Below, in pieces: positions 1 through 5,774 of a stretch of 5,774 nucleotides of DNA. Each line of letters starts with the position of its first letter. Positions within the stretch are counted from its first letter, which is position 1. This DNA comes from Chloroflexota bacterium (GTDB lineage: Bacteria > Chloroflexota > Anaerolineae > Caldilineales > Caldilineaceae). The position numbers were made by a program, and so were the translations under genes. The notes beneath the pieces were generated by a model, which saw only the letters and a program-made list of their open reading frames with translations, did no database searches and was not told where the DNA came from. The stretch covers positions 8,649-14,422 of the forward strand of contig DMDA01000020.1 in NCBI GenBank assembly GCA_003451595.1. The letters are read 5' to 3'.

Positions 1-1922
1 GGTGTTTCCGGCGCACCGTAGACGAATTCCACCAATGGAATCACACGCTTATCGATGTGGACGCGCGCCTCCAATTGAGTGGTGCGGCCATCAGGTTCGG
101 GAGCGCCATCGACGGTGACAATGTAGTGGCCTTCATCCAACCCGTCGATCTGACAGGCGGCGGCGCCATATTCCGGTGTGGCGCCGGTCTCCACGACCTC
201 GCTGGCGCCCTCAGCGCCATGCACCTGCACCTTCAGCCCTTTGTATCCCGGTGTAGAAACGACGACTGCACCGATGCCCGGCGTCGCCGCCGCCACGCCC
301 ACCGTGTAGCCCCAACCAGCCTGCACCAGATCGACATTCACTTTGCTGCGCCCGTCCAGGCGTAGATGCTCGATGTGAGTGCCGCTGGGATGCACGCGCA
401 GGCTGTACTCACCGGGTGGTAGATCAACGAAACGGTAGCTGCCATCGTCGCGCGCCAGCGTCACCCATTCCTCGCCGCTGCTGCTGTGCACGAGCATGAC
501 CACGGCGCCGGCGCCGCCAGCGACGACGCCCTCCACGACGCTACGCCCGACCATCTCCACCGGCGTCGGCAGCGTCAGACGGACAACGACCTCGCGCTGG
601 TCGCGCTGGAGCGTCACGCGCTCGCTAAAATTAGCTTCAGGCAGACGCAGGACATAGTCCCCATCGGCGAGATCGACGAATTCGAAGACACCGGTGTTGT
701 CAAGGGTCTGCCGCGCCACTTCCACGCCATCACGCGCCAGGATCAGCGTGCGCTGGGCGCCCAGATTTGCGACGCTGCCGCGCAGCGTGATGCGCGGCGG
801 CGGCTCGACGCCACGCCGCGGGGTCTTCGGTTCGGCCTGCAATGCGCGCGTCACCGGCAGGGCGCCGCCGGGCCACCGGTCGCTATACCAGGCGTGACCT
901 TCCCACCAGGAGCTGGTGCTGCCCAGACGCTCGTTTGCCAGCAACCAGAAGGCGGTGCAGAAATAGTAGTCCGGCGCGTGCTTGAAACGTTGACTGGTGC
1001 CCATCATGATGCGGCAGGCTTCCAACGTCTGCGCCATGTGCAGATCGGGTGTGGTGGCAGGATAACGCGGGTCGGTGTCCTCACCAACGATATAGCCACA
1101 CTCGGTGGAAAGAATGGGGATGCTGCGGCCGAGGTGTTTGCGGTTGAGCGCGTCGAAGTGTTCGTAGGCCAGCCAGCAGGCATGATCGTCAGCGATGGTG
1201 GCGCCGGGGTTGCGTCGGTCGTAGCGTAGACGGTTGACTTCCGCCAGGGAGCGCCCACGCCAGGCGTCGGCCTGCCAGTTCTCATTGGCAACTGCGCGGT
1301 AGAAACGCTCTGTGAAGCCGCCACCCTCCTGGTTGCCAATGTCGTAGGGGTAGTCCAGCGGGCGATTCTGCGAATAATTATGGATCGCCTGCCAGACTGG
1401 ACCGTCGAAGAGGTCGCGCCGACCGGCAGCGACGATACGCCCCACCAGGTCCCAGCGGCTGCCATTCGCCACAGCCGGGATGGCCGGCATGCCCCCGCGC
1501 TCCAGGATCACCTCTAGCGCGGCGATGGTGTTCTCGACCGTCAATTCCAGCCCGTTGACCGGCACACGCCCGCCCTTCCACTCAGCGTCTACGTCCGGCT
1601 CGTTGTTGAACTCAAAATAGCGCACGCCTGCGCGGATCAGCGCATCGAGATGCACTAGCTCCTTGACGCCCAGCCGGCCGGGATTGGGGGCTGGACGATA
1701 GAGCCGCACGATCGGCATGAGACCCTCGGCCAGCAGCAACTCGCAGAAGTCGAGCGCGCCGTCGTGGTTGAAGATTTTGACCCACTTGACGCCCATCGCC
1801 TTTAGCTCAGGCAGCCAGAACTCGCGAATCTTGGCCATGCCCACAGCGGCGGCATAGCCTACCGTCCAATGCACGCCGATGCCTGTATCATTTGCCGGTC
1901 GCGGATAATCGTTGAGTTCCAT
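1..1922 (-). CDS. Glycosidase-like TIM-barrel protein with C-terminal beta-sandwich repeats (3' end beyond left edge)
   Basis: The reverse strand is open from ATG 1922-1920 to the left edge: 640 codons with no stop. Residues about 12-365 look like a clan GH-A TIM barrel. R73 (IVRLYRP) fits the conserved strand-2 arginine, E108 in FEFNNEPD fits the acid/base after strand 4, and H181-N182-Y183 fits strand 6. E274 in LSTECGY fits the nucleophile and W326 (FWLLANE) strand 8. Residues about 376-450 and 458-531 are two Cna-B/carboxypeptidase-regulatory-like modules, each with a 'G-x-F/Y-x-F-x-D-L-x-x-G-x-Y' signature (GVFEFVDLADGDY at 411-423, GSYRFVDLPPGEY at 494-506). A third, more divergent sandwich covers about 538-636 (GLDEGHY at 594-600). 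The in-frame TAG at 1931-1929 makes ATG 1922 the natural start; the upstream Shine-Dalgarno match is poor. The N-terminus (MELNDYPRP) has no signal peptide or membrane segment. The substrate cannot be named, and the family number is uncertain. It resembles uncharacterised chloroflexal cellulase-like proteins. Hydrolase activity is inferred from the two glutamates. Confidence 0.8.
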   Translation of the reverse strand, partial: MELNDYPRPANDTGIGVHWTVGYAAAVGMAKIREFWLPELKAMGVKWVKIFNHDGALDFCELLLAEGLMPIVRLYRPAPNPGRLGVKELVHLDALIRAGVRYFEFNNEPDVDAEWKGGRVPVNGLELTVENTIAALEVILERGGMPAIPAVANGSRWDLVGRIVAAGRRDLFDGPVWQAIHNYSQNRPLDYPYDIGNQEGGGFTERFYRAVANENWQADAWRGRSLAEVNRLRYDRRNPGATIADDHACWLAYEHFDALNRKHLGRSIPILSTECGYIVGEDTDPRYPATTPDLHMAQTLEACRIMMGTSQRFKHAPDYYFCTAFWLLANERLGSTSSWWEGHAWYSDRWPGGALPVTRALQAEPKTPRRGVEPPPRITLRGSVANLGAQRTLILARDGVEVARQTLDNTGVFEFVDLADGDYVLRLPEANFSERVTLQRDQREVVVRLTLPTPVEMVGRSVVEGVVAGGAGAVVMLVHSSSGEEWVTLARDDGSYRFVDLPPGEYSLRVHPSGTHIEHLRLDGRSKVNVDLVQAGWGYTVGVAAATPGIGAVVVSTPGYKGLKVQVHGAEGASEVVETGATPEYGAAACQIDGLDEGHYIVTVDGAPEPDGRTTQLEARVHIDKRVIPLVEFVYGAPET

Positions 1923-1931
1923 CAGGGACTA

Positions 1932-1961
1932 TCAATTTGCGCTGGAAGGAAGATGATTCAT
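1932..1961 (-). other. Possible nine-codon upstream ORF in the leader of the glycosidase-like gene
   Basis: On the minus strand an ATG at 1961-1959 opens nine codons (MNHLPSSAN) and stops at TGA 1934-1932, nine bases before the ATG of the glycosidase-like gene. It would lie inside the transcript predicted from the TATAAT box at 1987-1982. It has no convincing ribosome binding site and may be chance, but the main gene also lacks a good one, so translational coupling is conceivable. Confidence 0.2.
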
Positions 1962-1981
1962 GCCAACAAAATTCTCAAATG

Positions 1982-2010
1982 ATTATAGCGCACTGTCGGG
2001 CGGCAAGGGA
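1982..2010 (-). promoter_or_regulatory. Leftward promoter with perfect TATAAT -10 box
   Basis: The minus strand reads TATAAT at 1987-1982, a perfect sigma-70-type -10 box in an otherwise GC-rich stretch. Transcription would begin near 1975, giving a leader of about 53 bases before the ATG at 1922. The -35 is weak: a TTGCCG lies only 13 bases upstream, and at spacings of 17-19 only TCCCTT, TTCCCT or TTTCCC are available. A poor -35 beside a dyad suggests an activated or regulated promoter, which is inference. Confidence 0.5.
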
Positions 2011-2047
2011 AACCTGGCGCAACCCGGTAAAGGTTTGCCGCCTGGCA
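1994..2047. repeat. Imperfect inverted repeat between divergent promoters (candidate operator)
   Basis: Arms 1994-2006 (TGTCGGGCGGCAA) and 2035-2047 (TTGCCGCCTGGCA) are reverse complements at 11 of 13 positions, with an uninterrupted 8-base core GGCGGCAA/TTGCCGCC. The centre is near 2020.5. A second pair nests inside and overlaps it: AAACCT at 2010-2015 with AGGTTT at 2031-2036. The right arm covers the rightward -35 and the left arm lies upstream of the leftward -10. The placement suits a regulator binding site serving both genes. No regulator gene is visible in the window. Confidence 0.45.
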
Positions 2048-2063
2048 CAAGATCGGGTATTGT
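2035..2063 (+). promoter_or_regulatory. Rightward promoter TTGCCG-17-TATTGT
   Basis: TTGCCG at 2035-2040 and TATTGT at 2058-2063 each match the sigma-70 consensus at 4 of 6 positions and are separated by the optimal 17 bases. Transcription would begin near 2070, about 50 bases before the thioesterase ATG. It is the best promoter candidate for the four-gene rightward run. The -35 is buried in the right arm of the inverted repeat, so binding there would be expected to block or modulate it. Confidence 0.45.
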
Positions 2064-2119
2064 AGCAGTTCGTCGTCGGGCACAATGATCTTGCTTTTCG
2101 GGTCGGGGCAGCAGGCGGG

Positions 2120-2539
2120 ATGAACTTTTCGGAAGCAGCAGTGCTTGAGCAATTGCGTCAGCGGAGTCAACGCGGCCTGCCGGCGCACATGCAATTGAAG
2201 CCGGTGCGCGCAGCGCCGGGCGCGCTCACGCTACAGTTGGAGATTCAACCCTTTCATCTCGCGCCCAACGGCTATTTGCACGCGGCGACAATCGTGGCGC
2301 TGGCGGACACGGCGTGCGGCTTTGGCTGCATCGTCAATTTACCGCCTGGCGCCGTCAACTTTACGACGCTGGAACTGAAGAGCAATTTTCTGCGTACAGC
2401 AACGCATGGCGTGATCGAGTGCACTGCGACCTTGCAGCACGGCGGCAAGCGCACCCAGGTCTGGGACGCCACAGTTTATGATGCGGAACGCCGCGCGATG
2501 GCGCTCTTCCGCTGTACACAGATGTTGCTGTACGCCTGA
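2120..2539 (+). CDS. PaaI-family hotdog-fold thioesterase
   Basis: The product has 139 residues, the usual size for a single hotdog domain. It probably hydrolyses an acyl-CoA or similar thioester in the cytoplasm, and the substrate cannot be told. N50-G51-Y52-L53-H54 followed by A61-D63 (NGYLHA, then VALADTACG) matches the family's central helix motif 'N-G-x-x-H-G-G ... L-A-D', and TTLELKSNFLRTA at 82-94 matches the second conserved strand. The usual HGG is HAA here. Such proteins work as dimers or tetramers with the active site shared between subunits (family knowledge). ATG 2120 is the first in-frame ATG after an in-frame TAG at 2063-2065; the ribosome site is a weak GGGGCAG at 2105-2111 or GGCGGG touching the start. 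It is first in a rightward run and 52 bases before the MoxR gene. A YbgC-type thioesterase is less likely, because its active-site motif differs. Confidence 0.82.
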   Translation: MNFSEAAVLEQLRQRSQRGLPAHMQLKPVRAAPGALTLQLEIQPFHLAPNGYLHAATIVALADTACGFGCIVNLPPGAVNFTTLELKSNFLRTATHGVIECTATLQHGGKRTQVWDATVYDAERRAMALFRCTQMLLYA

Positions 2540-2591
2540 GAGGCGCAAGGAATCTTTGGACAGCTTCTAGAAAACGTGTGGAACAAATCCT

Positions 2592-3545
<954 letters not shown>

Positions 3546-3547
3546 AT

Positions 3548-3585
3548 ATCTTCAATCGCCGCTCTCACGTGGCCAGATTGAAGAT
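3548..3585. repeat. Ten-base perfect inverted repeat at the MoxR/DUF58 junction
   Basis: ATCTTCAATC at 3548-3557 and GATTGAAGAT at 3576-3585 are perfect reverse complements with an 18-base loop. The stem begins two bases after the MoxR stop codon (TAG 3543-3545). The loop contains GCC (3558-3560) and GGC (3571-3573), which could extend pairing, and a CACGTG palindrome at 3566-3571. There is no T-run, so it does not look like an intrinsic terminator. It ends just before the probable ribosome site of DUF58 and may tune expression or protect the mRNA end. Confidence 0.6.
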
Positions 3586-3595
3586 TGGAGATTGT
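3575..3595 (+). repeat. Three tandem AGATTGN heptads
   Basis: Three perfect consecutive 7-base units fill 3575-3595: AGATTGA, AGATTGG, AGATTGT. The first unit and a half form the right arm of the inverted repeat, and GGAG of the probable ribosome site spans the second and third units. Heptanucleotide repeats between genes are known from some other bacterial groups. Copy-number change here would alter the leader just before DUF58. Confidence 0.7.
3587..3590 (+). promoter_or_regulatory. GGAG ribosome binding site deciding the DUF58 start
   Basis: GGAG at 3587-3590 lies 11 bases before ATG 3602, an acceptable although slightly long spacing. The alternative GTG at 3569 has no purine-rich site upstream and falls inside the hairpin loop. 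This supports ATG 3602. Confidence 0.5.
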
Positions 3596-3601
3596 CGCCT
3601 G

Positions 3602-4885
3602 ATGAACTCCCGCCTGATTTTTTTGTTACTCGGCGTCGTAGCCGCCTGGATCATTGCGCTGAATACGGGGCGCGAGCTGGCGTTCAGCCTGGCCTACTTG
3701 CTCACCGGCATTGTCGTCGTCAGCTACTTCTGGGCGTGGAACAGTGTGCGCGGCGTAACGGCGCGGCGGCGTACACGCTCGCGGCGCAGCCAGGTTGGCC
3801 AGTATGTCGAAGAGCAGTTCGAGGTCACCAACCACAGTTTCTGGCCCAAACTCTGGCTGGAGATCGATGACTTTTCGACGCTGCCCTGGCACAGCGCCAG
3901 CCGCGTGGTCAGCGCCGTGCGGCGCAACGGCACGCAACGCTGGCTGGTCAAGACGCTCTGTATGCAACGCGGACGCTTCCAGCTCGGCCCTGTGACCTTG
4001 CGCAGCGGCGATCCGCTCGGCATTTTCCGCCGCGAACGCCCGCTCTCCGGCAATGGGTACATCATCGTCTATCCACCCACCATCGAGATTACTTCCTTTG
4101 CGCCTTCCATCTCCGAGCTTGCTGGCGGCGAAGCGCGTCATCGTCGCACTTACCAGGTGACATCAAGCGTGGCGGGCGTGCGCGACTACGTCACCGGCGA
4201 CGGCTTCAACCGCATCCACTGGCCGACGACCGCACGGCTGAACCGGCTGATGGTCAAGGAATTTGAGCTTGATCCGACTGCGGATGTGTGGATTTATCTC
4301 GATCTATGTCGCAGCGCAGCGGCGACCTTACCCTGGTCGCCGCCACAGCCGGAGTCGCCGCTCTTTAGCGCGCGCTATCGCAGCCGTTCGCAGTTGGAAT
4401 TGCCCCCCTCCACGACCGAGTATGGCGTGACGATTGCAGCCAGCCTGGCGCGTTACTTTATCCTGCGCAATCGCGCTGTCGGCATGAACAGCCGGGGACG
4501 CACGCGAGAATTTGTGCAGTCGGATCGTGGTGAGCGGCAGTTGCATAAGTTCTTCGAGGCGTTGGCGGTGGTCGAGGCGGCGGGCGAATTACCCTTTGCC
4601 GACCTGGTCGCCACCGACGGCATCCGGCTGAATCGCAACGACACCCTGCTTGCCATCACCGCCGACGCCGATCCGGGCTGGGTGGCGGCGTTGCAGATGC
4701 TCCAGCGCCGCGGCGTCAACAGCGTAGCCATCCTGCTCGATGCGACGACCTTTGGTTCACAACGCAACTACGACCGCGTGCAGGCAGGTTTGCTGGCATC
4801 GGGCATCCCTCTGTATCGCATCCGCCGCAACGACGATCTGGCGACAGCGTTGGCGACGCCGTTGCAGGTCGAGAGCACCCATTGA
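3602..4885 (+). CDS. DUF58-domain membrane-anchored protein, MoxR partner
   Basis: The product has 427 residues from ATG 3602; a GTG at 3569 would add 11 residues but has a worse start context. Two hydrophobic segments (about 5-20 and 27-45) form an N-terminal hairpin anchor, followed by a basic stretch (RRRTRSRRS, 55-63) expected on the cytoplasmic side. A beta-rich region with RSGDPLGIFRRE (134-145) leads into the DUF58 core: VAGVRDYVTGDGFNRIHW at 190-207, then TARLNRLMVKEFE at 210-222. A von Willebrand A-like fold begins at VWIYLDLCRS (229-238), but its metal-site motif is degenerate (D-L-C-R-S instead of D-x-S-x-S). A proline- and serine-rich insert at about 240-272 separates it from the helix EYGVTIAASLARYF (273-286). 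The family is encoded beside MoxR ATPases and its biochemical role is poorly known. The pairing with the preceding MoxR gene strongly supports a joint function at the membrane. Confidence 0.9.
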   Translation: MNSRLIFLLLGVVAAWIIALNTGRELAFSLAYLLTGIVVVSYFWAWNSVRGVTARRRTRSRRSQVGQYVEEQFEVTNHSFWPKLWLEIDDFSTLPWHSASRVVSAVRRNGTQRWLVKTLCMQRGRFQLGPVTLRSGDPLGIFRRERPLSGNGYIIVYPPTIEITSFAPSISELAGGEARHRRTYQVTSSVAGVRDYVTGDGFNRIHWPTTARLNRLMVKEFELDPTADVWIYLDLCRSAAATLPWSPPQPESPLFSARYRSRSQLELPPSTTEYGVTIAASLARYFILRNRAVGMNSRGRTREFVQSDRGERQLHKFFEALAVVEAAGELPFADLVATDGIRLNRNDTLLAITADADPGWVAALQMLQRRGVNSVAILLDATTFGSQRNYDRVQAGLLASGIPLYRIRRNDDLATALATPLQVESTH

Positions 4886-4887
4886 GG
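4884..4887 (+). promoter_or_regulatory. GAGG ribosome binding site overlapping the DUF58 stop codon
   Basis: GAGG at 4884-4887 shares two bases with the TGA (4883-4885) of DUF58 and stands nine bases before GTG 4897. This favours the GTG start of the transporter and suggests that ribosomes finishing DUF58 could reinitiate there. A TTG at 4882 in the same frame is possible but has no such site. Confidence 0.55.
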
Positions 4888-4896
4888 AACGCCGCC

Positions 4897-5774
4897 GTGA
4901 CATCTTCCAGCAAACCCGTAGCGCTTGGCGCCCCCATCCCCACACCGGTGAAATTTGGCCTCATCGACCTGGCGCTGCTGGCGATGACAGCGATCTGGGG
5001 CGTCAACGCCGTGATCGTCAAGACGACCTACGTGCAGATTCCGCCACTGGTCTTCATGGCGGCGCGCTTTATGGTGGCTGGCGCGTTGTTGCTCGCCGTG
5101 CTCTGGCGCACCGAACACAGCCTGCGCGTGGCGCGCAAAGACTGGTTGCTGCTCATCGCTGCGGGGATGGTCGGCACCGGCTTCTACCAGCCACTCTTTC
5201 TAACTGGGCTGGCGTTGACGACCGCCTCGAACACCTCGCTGCTGATCGCAACATCGCCAGCGTTTGTGGCGCTGCTCAACTGGCTGTTGCGCCGTGAATA
5301 TCTGTCGGTGCGCGGCTGGATCGGGATTGCCCTGACCTTTGGCGGCGTCGTGCTGATTATCGAGGGTGGGCATGGTTTCACCTTTGCGGCGCAATCGATG
5401 ATGGGGGATTTGCTGATCCTGATCGGTTCGTTCCTGTGGGCTTCCTATGCTGTGTTGGCGGCGCCGTTGATGGTGCGGTACACGCCGCTGCGCGTAACTG
5501 CGTTGACGACCTCGATTGGCGCAGCGCCGCTGATTCTGCTTGGGTTGCCGGCGGTGGCTGCACACAACTGGCAGCAGGTCAATGTCTGGGGGTGGAGTGG
5601 GCTGCTCTACTCAGCGGTCTTTGCCATCGTGATTGGCTACATCATCTGGAACAATGGCGTCAAGAAGATCGGCGGGGCGCGCACGGCGCTCTACAATAAT
5701 CTGATCCCGGTCATCGGTGCGATCAGCGCGGCGCTCTTGCTGGGCGAGGCGTTGACGCCGCTCAAGATTGTCGG
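4897..5774 (+). CDS. EamA-family (drug/metabolite transporter superfamily) permease, cut by right edge
   Basis: A GTG start at 4897 with GAGG nine bases upstream opens 292 codons to the right edge, without a stop. The protein is an inner-membrane permease of the 10-helix EamA type. Hydrophobic segments lie at about 22-42, 48-70, 84-104, 112-131, 138-155, 170-190, 198-220, 232-252 and 263-285, so only the last helix and tail seem to be missing. The two EamA repeats are at about 25-156 and 168 onward. Family marks include LALLAMTAIWGVNAVIVK (25-42), the TSPAFVALLNWLLRRE segment (119-134), GGVVLII (149-155) and ALYNNLIPVIGAISAALLLGE (264-284). Members export or import metabolites such as amino acids or nucleosides, and the substrate cannot be read from sequence. 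The first 20 residues are polar and proline-rich, with no signal peptide. It lies 11 bases after DUF58, so it is probably co-transcribed, but no functional link to MoxR/DUF58 is evident. Confidence 0.9.
   Translation, partial: MTSSSKPVALGAPIPTPVKFGLIDLALLAMTAIWGVNAVIVKTTYVQIPPLVFMAARFMVAGALLLAVLWRTEHSLRVARKDWLLLIAAGMVGTGFYQPLFLTGLALTTASNTSLLIATSPAFVALLNWLLRREYLSVRGWIGIALTFGGVVLIIEGGHGFTFAAQSMMGDLLILIGSFLWASYAVLAAPLMVRYTPLRVTALTTSIGAAPLILLGLPAVAAHNWQQVNVWGWSGLLYSAVFAIVIGYIIWNNGVKKIGGARTALYNNLIPVIGAISAALLLGEALTPLKIV

Noticed and set aside
486..1229. A 247-codon open frame on the plus strand inside the glycosidase-like gene
   Set aside because: The minus-strand frame there encodes the barrel and beta-sandwich motifs without a break; the plus-strand product is low-complexity and shows no family signature.
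1958..2194. A 78-codon minus-strand frame across the divergent spacer
   Set aside because: It would cover both promoters, the dyad and the thioesterase start, and shows no family resemblance; chance is the simpler reading.
2565..2572. TTCTAGAA palindrome between the thioesterase and MoxR genes
   Set aside because: Eight bases with no further pairing, no T-run and no promoter boxes at sensible distance; expected by chance.
3575..3595. Heptad array as a tiny CRISPR or attachment site
   Set aside because: The units are only 7 bases, contiguous with no spacers, and no integrase, transposase or cas gene is in the window.
3569..3601. GTG 3569 as the start of the DUF58 protein
   Set aside because: It lies inside the hairpin loop with no ribosome site, and the added residues are encoded by the heptad repeat; ATG 3602 with GGAG upstream directly precedes the first membrane helix.
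4740..5297. A 185-codon plus-strand frame across the DUF58/permease junction
   Set aside because: It overlaps the end of DUF58 and the first half of the EamA permease in another frame, is rich in arginine and alanine, and has no recognisable motif.

Overview
The window reads as bacterial chromosome of fairly high GC, with five protein-coding genes packed closely and one divergent intergenic region. No RNA genes, insertion sequences or CRISPR arrays were seen. The gene content (a MoxR ATPase/DUF58 pair, an EamA transporter, a PaaI-type thioesterase, and a TIM-barrel glycosidase-like protein with beta-sandwich repeats) and the protein style suggest Chloroflexota, perhaps Roseiflexus- or Chloroflexus-like. 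This is an impression from family resemblance, not a proof.

Left part (1-1922, minus strand): one long gene, cut by the left edge, encodes a clan GH-A-like TIM-barrel protein. Both expected catalytic glutamates are visible. It is followed by at least two, probably three, Cna-B/carboxypeptidase-regulatory-like beta-sandwich repeats. Its start is fixed by an in-frame stop directly upstream, and no signal peptide is present.

Divergent region (1923-2119): about 200 bases with a perfect TATAAT box facing left, a TTGCCG-17-TATTGT promoter facing right, and between them an imperfect 13-base inverted repeat whose right arm covers the rightward -35 box. This is a candidate shared operator.

Right part (2120-5774, plus strand): four genes in one direction. 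These are a hotdog-fold PaaI-like thioesterase, a MoxR-family AAA+ ATPase, a DUF58 membrane-anchored protein, and an EamA/DMT permease cut by the right edge. The gaps are 52, 56 and 11 bases, so one transcript is plausible. MoxR and DUF58 form a recurrent pair thought to act as an ATP-driven chaperone or assembly factor with its envelope partner. The thioesterase and permease have no obvious functional tie to that pair and may simply share transcription. The MoxR/DUF58 junction carries a 10-bp stem-forming inverted repeat fused to three perfect AGATTGN heptads that include the probable ribosome binding site.

I found no clear evidence of a wholly new system. The most checkable curiosities are the divergent dyad, the hairpin plus heptads before DUF58, the degenerate and interrupted metal-site motif of the DUF58 protein, and the leaderless glycosidase-like protein with beta-sandwich tail.
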